A model generated the notes under the pieces. It had not been told where the DNA came from, made no database searches, and was given only the letters and a program-made list of their open reading frames with translations. Positions 8,195 to 15,473 of a stretch of 47,091 nt of DNA are shown one piece after another. The translations under genes and the position numbers were made by a program. This stretch comes from Novosphingobium sp. AP12 (lineage in GTDB: Bacteria; Pseudomonadota; Alphaproteobacteria; Sphingomonadales; Sphingomonadaceae). Numbering within the stretch: the stretch's first letter is position 1; the number at the start of each line of letters is the position of its first letter. The DNA is taken from assembly GCF_000281975.1 (NCBI RefSeq), contig NZ_AKKE01000130.1:1-47091 (forward strand), read 5' to 3'.

Positions 8195-8301
8195 GCCGTC
8201 GCGACTATCAGGCCACGGACAGTTTCAAAAGTTGATTCTGTCGCAGTAGGTTGTGGGCGCGCCGCCATCGCCGCGGAAATCATTTCGCTGACCGGCATCA
8301 T
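8191..8301 (-). CDS. Coupled small phage protein, 36 aa
   Basis: A 36-residue frame, MMPVSEMISAAMAARPQPTA then TESTFETVRGLIVATA. Its ATG overlaps the TGA of the upstream DUF1653-like gene (8298-8301), and its TGA overlaps the ATG of the 181-aa gene (8191-8194). Two consecutive ATGA junctions are hard to explain unless the frame is translated. No family recognised; it may serve mainly to couple translation. Confidence 0.62.
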   Translation of the reverse strand: MMPVSEMISAAMAARPQPTATESTFETVRGLIVATA

Positions 8302-8681
8302 GTAGTCTCGACTTTTTCGAACCGGCCGTCGTGGAATTCGTCTTCGCAGCGGACCCAGTGCCGGTCGTCGTCGCCGCGGTAGATCACCACACTTGACCCA
8401 TCGACGAGCATGTTGCTGCTCATCTGCAGCTCGCCGACCGCTACTACTTCGTACTCGGTGCCCCGCTTCTTGTGCCTCCATCGGGCCGCGGCTGGCACGC
8501 GGGGAGCCTGGTGCCGCATTCGATGCAGAGAGAACCACTCGCACATGTCCGCAAACTCGCGGTCCTGCTTGCTCGAATTCCTATAGTCTGTGGCGTCCTC
8601 GATGGAGCGGTACCCGAGGGCTTTGGCGGCCATCAGGCGATCGTCACGAGTTATTGCGTCGGGCGCGGCGGGTGCCGCCAC
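8298..8681 (-). CDS. DUF1653-like phage protein
   Basis: 127 residues. The N-terminal half is helical (DDRLMAAKALGYRSIEDATDYRNSSKQDREFADMCEWFS). The C-terminal half (WRHKKRGTEYEVVAVGELQ and VVIYRGDDDRHWVRCEDEFHDGRFEKV) matches the pattern of DUF1653, a small beta domain with a conserved 'R+kG..Y.V...h......VvYr' layout. The role is not established. Its start lies 31 bases inside the end of the upstream MazG-like gene, and its stop overlaps the 36-aa gene, so four genes are tightly packed. Confidence 0.7.
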   Translation of the reverse strand: MAAPAAPDAITRDDRLMAAKALGYRSIEDATDYRNSSKQDREFADMCEWFSLHRMRHQAPRVPAAARWRHKKRGTEYEVVAVGELQMSSNMLVDGSSVVIYRGDDDRHWVRCEDEFHDGRFEKVETT

Positions 8682-9280
8682 CGGTAGGGCGCTCCCGGTC
8701 GGCTTCGCCGCTGCTTCGCGCGAATCGCCTCGACCTTCGTCCAGACGCGCGCCAGCTCGTCATAGGCAGCAGAGTGGATGCTCAGCCCGGCGGTGTTGCA
8801 GAGGGCGGCGAGGGTAACCATGACGCCGCCCACCTCTTGGTGCGGCTCTCCGACGCTTCGGGCGAAGACGTAGTCGACCAGAGCATGGGCGCGCTCGGCC
8901 GTGAAGGCGGGGAAGGTCTGAGAGAGTTCCAGCGCTTCCTCGATAAAGCGGTCGGCGCGCTCCAACTGGTCAGCCTTGATCGCCGCACCGAAGCACGCGT
9001 CCATCCACCGATCCACGCCGCTCTGGAAATCAGCGTCGACACCAGCCGCGCGAATCGTCTTGGCAATCTCGCTGGCCGTCACCGGGCCGTGCTCGCGGCT
9101 GGTCAGCGCCTCGGCGACGATCTGTTCTAGGGGCTCGGTTGGGTCGCCATGGGGACATGGATCTAGCGCGAAGCCCGCGTGATCCTTATAGCCGGTGTCG
9201 TCGCACTTCGAGCATTCGGGGAACACCTCCGGAACAGAAGTGGTCAGCAAATGGTCAGCGGATGCCTTATTGTTCGTCAT
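8651..9280 (-). CDS. MazG-like phage protein with N-terminal Cys motif
   Basis: 209 residues. The N-terminus has a zinc-ribbon-like CSKCDDTGY...PCPHG pattern (Cys23, Cys26, Cys42). The C-terminal ~110 residues (ERADRFIEEALELSQ, HALVDYVFARSVGEPHQEVGGVMVTLAALCNTAGL, ELARVWTKVEAIRAKQ) match a MazG-related all-helical family common in phages. MazG relatives hydrolyse nucleoside triphosphates; the EEALE pattern fits metal binding, but activity here is inferred. A GGAG ribosome site precedes the ATG at 9280. It is the first gene of the leftward operon and the last prophage gene before the attachment scar. Confidence 0.82.
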   Translation of the reverse strand: MTNNKASADHLLTTSVPEVFPECSKCDDTGYKDHAGFALDPCPHGDPTEPLEQIVAEALTSREHGPVTASEIAKTIRAAGVDADFQSGVDRWMDACFGAAIKADQLERADRFIEEALELSQTFPAFTAERAHALVDYVFARSVGEPHQEVGGVMVTLAALCNTAGLSIHSAAYDELARVWTKVEAIRAKQRRSRPGAPYRWRHPPRPTQ

Positions 9281-9338
9281 CGGTTCGCGCTCCGTTCTAT
9301 CGTCGGTTGACGTAAAACGTGCGTTTCAGACGGCTTCC

Positions 9339-9388
9339 TCTCGTTTACACCGAGAGGGTCGGGGGTTCGAGCCCCTCACCGCCCACCA
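9339..9388 (+). other. Prophage attachment site: 3' half of tRNA-Val(TAC)
   Basis: The segment contains an anticodon stem-loop (TCTCG-TTTACAC-CGAGA, 9339-9355, anticodon TAC), a T arm with TTCGAGC loop, the 3' acceptor strand ACCGCCC and an encoded discriminator A plus CCA (9385-9388). The 5' half (acceptor GGGCGGT and D arm) is absent; upstream bases instead lead into the MazG-like prophage gene. This is the scar left when a tyrosine-recombinase phage integrates into the 3' end of a tRNA gene. By that model the intact tRNA-Val is at the other, left end of the prophage. Confidence 0.85.
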
Positions 9389-9894
9389 TTCAAACGACGG
9401 CATTGTCGCCATTGAATGGCAGTCAGGGCATCGACTCGGGTTTGGCGTGGGCGGGTTTTTGGTCAGCCACGGTCAGCGATGCTGTTCGCCTCAGGCGCTA
9501 AGATCGTACACCGGCGGATCGAGCGCCACGCAGAACAGTAACCTCCATCATCAGATGACGGCGGCGACCATCCCGATGACGACCACCCACAGGGCCGCGT
9601 TGAAGGCCAGTATCACCGGCACGTCGAATTTCGGGACTTCGATGACGACTTCATGGGCGTTAAGCATGACGAACCTGTTTTTCTGCGTCGCTTTTGGCAA
9701 CCTCTCGAACAATACAACAGCGAATCGTTCGGGAAGTTCCGAATGCGCGTTTCTTCGATCGCGCAAGTGCGTTGATGCAGTCCCGCACCACCCGGCCCAC
9801 AATCGTACACCGAGGTGACATAGCCTCTGCGACTTCTCGCATGCCGGGAAATTTCGTGTATTGCTGCGCGTTTACTGGTTACGACGCGTGAGAC
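9389..9894. other. Intergenic stretch between prophage scar and GGDEF gene
   Basis: About 500 bases with no convincing gene apart from a possible 38-aa frame on the minus strand (listed separately). It contains an 11-base direct repeat ATCGTACACCG (9503-9513 and 9802-9812). The last ~150 bases presumably hold the promoter of the diguanylate cyclase gene, but I see no clear -35/-10 pair. Confidence 0.5.
9551..9667 (-). CDS. Possible single-pass membrane micro-protein, 38 aa
   Basis: A 38-residue frame starting MLNAHEVVIEVPKFDVPVIL, then AFNAALWVVVIGMVAAVI at the C-terminus: a short soluble head and one membrane helix ending the protein. A weak AACAGG site lies upstream of the ATG. The hydrophobic run ends exactly at the stop, which random frames rarely do, but there is no operon or homology support. 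Confidence 0.35.
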   Translation of the reverse strand: MLNAHEVVIEVPKFDVPVILAFNAALWVVVIGMVAAVI

Positions 9895-10992
9895 ATGACG
9901 CCAACCGACGCCCTTGCCGAAAAAGTCTACGTCGAGTTGGTTCGCAGTCTTTATGCGAACGTCCTCCCGTCGAAGATCATGCTGGGGATTACCGGGCTCT
10001 ATGTGGCGCTGATCGGCCGCAGCGCCCACGATGGACTGCTCTGGGTGATCGGCATCGCCGCGTTCACCGCCTGTCTGCTCCGCGTGAGCGTCGCCCTTGC
10101 CCTGCGCGGCAAGGCTATGACTGCCGCGCTCGACCGTGCGGCTGCACGCCGGCTGGAACTGAGCTTCGCAGGCCCCTACTACCTGTTTTCCATACTGCTG
10201 GGCATGCTCGGCGGCTACGTGTTCCTCCGCGGCAATAACGCGACCGAGATGCTGACGATCTGCGTGCTGGTCGGCTACTGCGCGGGCGTTGCCACCGGGA
10301 CGGGGCTCAGGCCTCGGATCGCGATTCCCAGCATGGTCATGGCGATCGGCCCCGCCATCGCCGCCTCCGCGCTGCGCCTCGAGCCGATCCACGCAGGCAT
10401 GAGCCTCATCGCACTGGCCTTCCTCGTCGGCGGTTCGCAATCCGTGCTCGCGCAGCACCGGCTGATAAAGACCGAGATCGGCAAGCAGCTCACCTCGGTC
10501 TCGCTCGCCCGCCGCGACGGACTGACCGCGCTGCCCAACCGCCTCGCTCTGCGCGAGTACTTCGACGAGAACGCCATGCTGCTGGGCCCGGGCAGCGTGG
10601 TCGCGGTCCACTACCTCGACCTAGATGGCTTCAAGCCGGTCAACGACCGCTACGGCCATGCCGCCGGCGACGAACTCCTCGCCGCCGTCGCCGAGCGCCT
10701 GCGCGGCGCTGTGCGCAGCGGCGACATCGTGGCGCGCCTTGGCGGCGACGAGTTCGGCATCGTCCAGTTCGGCCTCAACCGCAACGAGGAGGCGGACCTG
10801 CTCGCGCGGCGCATCGTCGCGGCCATTGCCCAGCCCTTCCGGCGGGGCGAGGACGTCATCGAGATATCCGCCTGCGTCGGCACGGTCCTCTCCAGCGAGA
10901 GCGGGACCGACCTCGAGACCCTGCTGCGCAGCGCCGACGCCAGGCTCTACCAGGCCAAGCGCAACCGGCCTCCCTCGGCGATCGCGCTCTAG
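9895..10992 (+). CDS. Membrane-bound diguanylate cyclase (GGDEF)
   Basis: 365 residues. The N-terminal ~190 residues hold about six hydrophobic segments (for example IMLGITGLYVALIG, YYLFSILLGMLGGYVFL, IAIPSMVMAIGPAIAASAL), acting as a membrane sensor or anchor. A GGDEF domain follows, with RDGLTALPNR and the intact catalytic RLGGDEF (about residues 281-287). An RSGD inhibitory I-site lies exactly five residues before GGDEF, so product inhibition by c-di-GMP is likely. The enzyme makes c-di-GMP from two GTP. No EAL domain is present. It is the first chromosomal gene right of the prophage scar and ends 4 bases from the convergent SDR gene. Confidence 0.93.
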   Translation: MTPTDALAEKVYVELVRSLYANVLPSKIMLGITGLYVALIGRSAHDGLLWVIGIAAFTACLLRVSVALALRGKAMTAALDRAAARRLELSFAGPYYLFSILLGMLGGYVFLRGNNATEMLTICVLVGYCAGVATGTGLRPRIAIPSMVMAIGPAIAASALRLEPIHAGMSLIALAFLVGGSQSVLAQHRLIKTEIGKQLTSVSLARRDGLTALPNRLALREYFDENAMLLGPGSVVAVHYLDLDGFKPVNDRYGHAAGDELLAAVAERLRGAVRSGDIVARLGGDEFGIVQFGLNRNEEADLLARRIVAAIAQPFRRGEDVIEISACVGTVLSSESGTDLETLLRSADARLYQAKRNRPPSAIAL

Positions 10993-10996
10993 GCGG

Positions 10997-11917
10997 TCAG
11001 CCGGCGGCGCCTGCGCGGATCATGCCGAAGCCGTGGAGCAGATGCTCGAGCTGGCCGTCGGGGACCGGGGGGAAGGCCAGCGTCTCTCCGCTCTCGCGGA
11101 TGGCCCCGATCTCGTCGGCCACGTCCTCCAGCGACCATTCGGGGCGGTAGATCCCGGCGTTCTCGGCCACCCAGGCGCGGGCAAGTCGCCCGCCCATGGC
11201 CACGTACATCTCGCCGGTGGCCTGGCAGTCTTCATGGCACAGGTAAGCCACCATGGGCGCGACCTGCTCGGGCTCCATCGGCGGGAACTTGCTGGTGTCG
11301 ATCCCTTCGGACATGCGGGTGACGGCGGCGGGGACGATGAGGTTCGAGCGGACGTTGCTGTGCTGCCCCTCGATCGCCGCGGTGTTGGACAGGCCCATGA
11401 AGCCGGCCTTGCACATCGAGTACGTGACATTGTCCGACTTGCCGTAGAGCCCGTTGATCGAGCTGGTCAGGACGATGCGCCCGTACCCCTGCGCCATCAT
11501 GTGCGGGAACGCCTCGCGCACGACGTGGTAGGCGCCCTTGAGATGGACATCGAGCACCGCCGTGAAGTCCTCGTAGGCGAGTTCGCTCAGCGATCCCCGC
11601 CGCACGTTGCCGGCCGAGTGGATGAGGATGTCGATCCGCCCGAAGGCGCCGATCGCGGCGTCGATGATCGCCTTGCCGCCCTCGGGCGTGGCGACGCTGT
11701 CGGTGTTGGCGATCGCCTCTCCCCCGGCGGCGCGGATCTCGGCGGCGAGCGCTTCGGCCGGGCCTTCCGCCGTGACGTCGCCCGCCATCGAGACGCCGGG
11801 ATCGTTGACCACGACCTTGCAGCCCCGGCTGGCCAGCAGCAATGCATGGGCGCGGCCGAGACCCCGCCCGCCGCCGGTGATCACGGCGACCCGCCCATCG
11901 AAACGAAGGTCTGGCAT
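10997..11917 (-). CDS. SDR-family oxidoreductase
   Basis: A 306-residue classical short-chain dehydrogenase. Visible motifs: the cofactor glycine motif TGGGRGLG (residues 14-21), HSAGN (100-104, replacing NNAG), Ser153 and YSMCK (Tyr166, Lys170). Asp39 at the end of the second strand suggests NAD preference. The set resembles the 3-hydroxyacyl-CoA dehydrogenase part of peroxisomal multifunctional enzyme type 2, which would suit oxidation of a 3-hydroxyacyl-CoA, but substrate is inferred. It has ~40 extra C-terminal residues. It is the last gene of the leftward ligase-dehydratase-hydrolase-CoA transferase operon. Confidence 0.88.
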   Translation of the reverse strand: MPDLRFDGRVAVITGGGRGLGRAHALLLASRGCKVVVNDPGVSMAGDVTAEGPAEALAAEIRAAGGEAIANTDSVATPEGGKAIIDAAIGAFGRIDILIHSAGNVRRGSLSELAYEDFTAVLDVHLKGAYHVVREAFPHMMAQGYGRIVLTSSINGLYGKSDNVTYSMCKAGFMGLSNTAAIEGQHSNVRSNLIVPAAVTRMSEGIDTSKFPPMEPEQVAPMVAYLCHEDCQATGEMYVAMGGRLARAWVAENAGIYRPEWSLEDVADEIGAIRESGETLAFPPVPDGQLEHLLHGFGMIRAGAAG

Positions 11918-11972
11918 GGCTGGCTATCCCGGTGACTTGGCTTGTACGCGCGACCTTACCGACGCCGCGCGC

Positions 11973-13187
11973 TCAGGCAACGATGCCCGAGGCCCGGAGC
12001 GCCGCGATCCGCTCGGGCGATAGATCGAGCACCTCGGCGAGGACCGCGTCGGTGTGCTGGCCGAGGACCGGCGGCGCCTCGGGCACGGGCTGCTCGGCGT
12101 CGGTGAAGCGGATCGGGCGATTGACGATGGGAATCGGCCCGAGCGCCGCGTGCTGCGTCTCGACCACCATTCCGCGCGCGACCGCCTGCGGCTGCGCCAG
12201 CGCCTCGGTCACGCCGAGGATCGGGGCGTGCGGCACTTCGTGCTCGGTGAAGATCGCGACCAGTTCGTCGACGCTGTGCTGCGAGGTGAAGGCGGAGACG
12301 ATCGCGTTGACCTCCTCGCGCGCGTCGCGGCGCTTTTCCAGCGTGTCGTAGCGCGGGTCGTCGCAAAGCTCGCCCCGGCCGATCGAGCGGCAGACGCGGC
12401 CCCAGAAACCGGGCGTCAGGCAGGCGATGACGATCGAGCCCTCGCGCGCCGGGAAGATGCCGTAGGGCACGAGGTTGGGGTGCTGCGATCCGACGCGCTG
12501 CGGGTCGGTGCCGTTGAAGAAGGCGAGCTGCGCGATGTAGCCGAGCATGCCCATCATGCCGTCCATCAGGCTGACGTCGATGTGGCGGCCCACGCCGGTG
12601 CGCTCGCGCTCGTAGAGCGCGGAGATAATGCCGATCGGCCCGTTGATGCCGCCGACGAGGTCGCCGAGCGGGATGCCCAGCTTGGTCGGCAGTCCGCCCG
12701 GCTCGCCGTTCATCGACAGGGCGCCGGACATGGCCTGGAGCACGATGTCGAAGCTCGGCCGGTCCTTGAGCGGCCCGGTCTGCCCGTAGCCCGAGATGGA
12801 GCAGTAGATCAGGCGCGGGTTGATCGCGCGCAGTTCCTCCCAGCCCAGCCCCAGCCGCTCCATCACGCCGGGGCGGTAGTTTTCCACCAGCACGTCACAG
12901 CGCGCGGCGAGGTCCTTGACCAGCGCCAGTCCCTCCGCGCTCTTGAGGTCGACGACGATCGACTTCTTGCCGCGATTGACGGCGAGGTAATAGTGGCTCT
13001 CTCCGTCGCGGGTCGGCGGAAACGTGCGGGTCTCGTCGCCGGTGCCGGGAGGTTCGATCTTGAACACCTCCGCGCCCATGTCGGCCAGGGCTAGGCTGGC
13101 GGCGGGCCCGGCGAGGACGCGCGTGAAGTCGATCACGCGGACTCCGGCGAGCGGTCCCGCCCAGGTGGAAGCTGCGGGCTCGTTCAT
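11973..13187 (-). CDS. Class III CoA-transferase (CaiB/BaiF family)
   Basis: 404 residues from ATG 13187. Family signatures: GVRVIDFTRVLAGPAAS (15-31), NRGKKSIVVDLK, VENYRPGVMERLGLGWEELRAINPRLIYCSISGYGQTGP, and the catalytic Asp176 in GIPLGDLVGG. Family knowledge: these enzymes move CoA between acids through an aspartyl-CoA thioester. Substrates cannot be read from sequence. The start is 4 bases after the stop of the upstream hydrolase, so they are co-transcribed. The operon also holds an AMP-forming ligase, so two CoA-activation routes coexist. Confidence 0.93.
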   Translation of the reverse strand: MNEPAASTWAGPLAGVRVIDFTRVLAGPAASLALADMGAEVFKIEPPGTGDETRTFPPTRDGESHYYLAVNRGKKSIVVDLKSAEGLALVKDLAARCDVLVENYRPGVMERLGLGWEELRAINPRLIYCSISGYGQTGPLKDRPSFDIVLQAMSGALSMNGEPGGLPTKLGIPLGDLVGGINGPIGIISALYERERTGVGRHIDVSLMDGMMGMLGYIAQLAFFNGTDPQRVGSQHPNLVPYGIFPAREGSIVIACLTPGFWGRVCRSIGRGELCDDPRYDTLEKRRDAREEVNAIVSAFTSQHSVDELVAIFTEHEVPHAPILGVTEALAQPQAVARGMVVETQHAALGPIPIVNRPIRFTDAEQPVPEAPPVLGQHTDAVLAEVLDLSPERIAALRASGIVA

Positions 13188-13191
13188 CGTT

Positions 13192-14202
13192 TCACACCAG
13201 GTTCCGGCGGAAGAACGCCACGATCTGGTCGTAGGCGTCCCGCGCCTCGGGAAGGCCAAGGTTGTAGTAGTAGCAGTGACCCATGCCCTCGCCGACGATC
13301 AGCGTCGAGGAAACGCCGGCCTTGAGCAGCTGCGAGTTGGTGTAGATTGCCGGGCTCAGGTCCATCGAGCGGGTGCCGGTGATGATGAGCGTGGGCGGGA
13401 AGGTCGCCATGACGGCGAGGTCGTAGGCCGGCCAGGCGCTCGGATCCTTGGCGTCGCACCCTTCGAAATAGCCCCGGGTAATGTCGATGGGGGCGCTGCC
13501 GTCGGCAGGCGGCGGCGGGAACGAGGCGTCGATGTAGCCGGCGAGATAGGCGGATTCGCCGACGCCGAACGGTACGCCGCCCGCTCCGAACACACCGATC
13601 GCACCCGCCTGGGGCAGTCCATGCGCGGGAAGCCAGGCGGCGGCCTGCGCCGTCAGCGCTCCGCCCGCCGAGCCGCCGTAGATGCCGATCCGGCCTGGCG
13701 CATAATCTGCGAGCAGCGCCTTGTAGACAGCGGCGACGTCCTCGACCCCGGCCGGGTGCCTGTGCTCGGGCGCCATGCGGTAGTTGACGGTCACGACGCG
13801 GTAGCCGCCCAGCACGGCCATCGGGATCGCCTCGATCAGCGCGATGCCGTCCCAGCCGACGGTGAAGGCGCCGCCGTGTAGGTTGATGAGGACGCGGGTC
13901 GGGTCATGGCTGCCATCCGCCGGGGTGACGTCGAGCACCTCGACACCGCCGATCTCGGTGGCGAGGATTTCGACCGGAAAACTCTCGCGCAGGCGGGGCA
14001 GGGACTGGGCCGCGTAGGCGTTGATCTCGTCGCGCCGGACCGCGATATCGGGCTCCTGGCCCGCTGCATCGAAGGCCGGAATATCGGCGCGCGCGCGCTG
14101 CGCCGCCGCAGCCTCCGCGCTGACGAGGGCGGAGACGGGCAGGTCGAAGCCGGGCACGCGGACGGTGCCGTCGGGCTGTAATGTCGGTCTGCTGCCGTCC
14201 AC
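13192..14202 (-). CDS. Alpha/beta hydrolase of the HSL type
   Basis: 336 residues from GTG 14202, chosen because GGAG lies about 9 bases upstream and the frame reads on from there. HSL-family motifs: oxyanion LHGGAF (108-113), nucleophile Ser178 in GGSAGG, Asp in TGTRSMDLSP, and His in GMGHCYYY. It lacks a signal peptide, so it is cytoplasmic. Known relatives hydrolyse short esters or lactones. In this operon it may act on an ester or lactone intermediate, which is inference. A strong hairpin lies between it and the upstream dehydratase gene. Confidence 0.9.
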   Translation of the reverse strand: MDGSRPTLQPDGTVRVPGFDLPVSALVSAEAAAAQRARADIPAFDAAGQEPDIAVRRDEINAYAAQSLPRLRESFPVEILATEIGGVEVLDVTPADGSHDPTRVLINLHGGAFTVGWDGIALIEAIPMAVLGGYRVVTVNYRMAPEHRHPAGVEDVAAVYKALLADYAPGRIGIYGGSAGGALTAQAAAWLPAHGLPQAGAIGVFGAGGVPFGVGESAYLAGYIDASFPPPPADGSAPIDITRGYFEGCDAKDPSAWPAYDLAVMATFPPTLIITGTRSMDLSPAIYTNSQLLKAGVSSTLIVGEGMGHCYYYNLGLPEARDAYDQIVAFFRRNLV

Positions 14203-14257
14203 GCATCTCTCCGGTTCATGCGGCCACGGATCTTCGCCCGGTGCCGCAAACTGGCGT

Positions 14258-14291
14258 CCCCTGCCGCCGAGACTAGGCCCGGCGGCAGGGG
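14258..14291. terminator. 11-bp perfect hairpin between two operon genes
   Basis: CCCCTGCCGCC (14258-14268) pairs fully with GGCGGCAGGGG (14281-14291) around a 12-base loop. No T tract follows on either strand. It lies just past the stop of the dehydratase gene on the transcribed minus strand. It may attenuate transcription into the three downstream genes or protect an mRNA 3' end. Confidence 0.5.
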
Positions 14292-14301
14292 AAACGCAAC
14301 G

Positions 14302-15444
14302 TCAGCCCTTGGTCGGCAGTTCCGCCACCGAGGTGCCGAACGCCGACAGCTCGCCGCGGTGCGTGGTCGCCTTCTGCGCGACCTCGACGTAGCTCTTGCC
14401 GTTCTCGACGAACTTGCGCGTCACCTCGCCGGTGAGGATCATCGCGTCGCCGTCCGGGTTGTGGCGGCGGATCTGGCAGCTCGACTTGTGGAGGAAGCCG
14501 TCGTCGCCGATCCAGTCGGTCATGTGGTGGGTCAGCCACGAGCAGCGCTCCGGGCCGTAGTCGTAGGCGCCCGGCGCGCCGACTTCGAGCGCGAAGGCCT
14601 CGTCCCAGTGGACGCGCTCGGGGCAGTCCGGCACGTTGAAGCGGTTGCGGATGCCCAGACCCGGGTGCGCCTTCTGCATCTTGTACGCCAGCTTGTTGGC
14701 GCGGATGTAGAGGCCGCCCCAGCCCTGCGCGTAGCAGATGAAGCCAGTGACGGTCATCGGGCCCTTCATCATCGGCGGCAGCTTGTCGCCGACGTTCACG
14801 TCCTCGAAGTAGCGCGGGATCGCGCCGCGATGCTCTTCCTGGTCGTAGATCTCGTAGAACTCGTCGAGCTGTTCCTGGGTGAAGGGCTCAACGCGGCCGC
14901 GCGCCTCGGTGTACTTGGTACCGCGCTCGCGCGCTTCGTCGCGGTCGGTGCGGAACACCCAGCTGTCGGCGCCGGCAACCTGGTCGCCGTGCTGGTTGTA
15001 GAAGTCGACGTGGTAGATCTGCTGGAACGAGCGGCCGGCGAACTTGGTCTGATGCTCGACCAGGTCCTTGAGCGAGGCGACCGCGCTGATCGTGTCGTTA
15101 CGCAGCACCGGCTTGTGCCAGGTCCAGTCGGCACCCGCCCACATGGCGTGGACGCCCGACAGGCCGCCGCAGTAGCCCGAGATGATACGGCTGGTGGTGA
15201 ACAGGAACGAAGGCAGCGCGACGATCGTGCCGTACTTGGTCTTCGCCGCGTACTCGGGATCGCACCAGAGCGGGTTGTCGTCGCCGATGCCGTGCGCGTA
15301 GTGGCGGATGGCGTCGCGGGTGGCTTCGTAGTTCCACGGCTCGACGGTGTTCTCGATCTTGACGCCGATGCGCTTGCGCAGGTCGTCGAGGCCTTCCTCG
15401 GTGATCTTGGGGAACTTGTTCTTCGGTTCTGCTGTGGTAGCCAT
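14302..15444 (-). CDS. MaoC-type double-hotdog acyl-CoA hydratase/dehydratase
   Basis: 380 residues from ATG 15444 (GAGGAG 9 bases upstream); a TTG further upstream is less likely. The N-terminal half (about 30-180: RDAIRHYAHGIGDDNPLWCDPEYA, YGTIVALPSFLFTT) looks like the FAS1-type/MaoC N-terminal hotdog. The C-terminal half (about 225-375: FEDVNVGDKLPPMMKGPMTVTGFICYAQGWGG, TGEVTRKFVENGKSYVEV) is a second hotdog. Family knowledge: these hydrate enoyl-CoA esters of bulky substrates such as steroid side chains. It lies 29 bases after the ligase stop, in the same operon. Confidence 0.85.
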   Translation of the reverse strand: MATTAEPKNKFPKITEEGLDDLRKRIGVKIENTVEPWNYEATRDAIRHYAHGIGDDNPLWCDPEYAAKTKYGTIVALPSFLFTTSRIISGYCGGLSGVHAMWAGADWTWHKPVLRNDTISAVASLKDLVEHQTKFAGRSFQQIYHVDFYNQHGDQVAGADSWVFRTDRDEARERGTKYTEARGRVEPFTQEQLDEFYEIYDQEEHRGAIPRYFEDVNVGDKLPPMMKGPMTVTGFICYAQGWGGLYIRANKLAYKMQKAHPGLGIRNRFNVPDCPERVHWDEAFALEVGAPGAYDYGPERCSWLTHHMTDWIGDDGFLHKSSCQIRRHNPDGDAMILTGEVTRKFVENGKSYVEVAQKATTHRGELSAFGTSVAELPTKG

Positions 15445-15473
15445 TTCTCTACTCCTCAAACTTTCGAATTGGG

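Noticed and set aside
9301..9388. A complete tRNA gene
   Set aside because: No acceptor 5' strand (GGGCGGT) or D arm exists upstream; only the 3' half from the anticodon stem is present, so it is an attachment scar.
9503..9812. 11-base direct repeat ATCGTACACCG (9503-9513, 9802-9812) as att or mobile-element ends
   Set aside because: Too short, no gene or inverted ends between, and the tRNA scar already explains the boundary.
12054..13881. Long plus-strand frames opposite the CoA-transferase and hydrolase genes
   Set aside because: No ribosome sites or recognisable domains; the minus-strand genes carry intact catalytic motifs.
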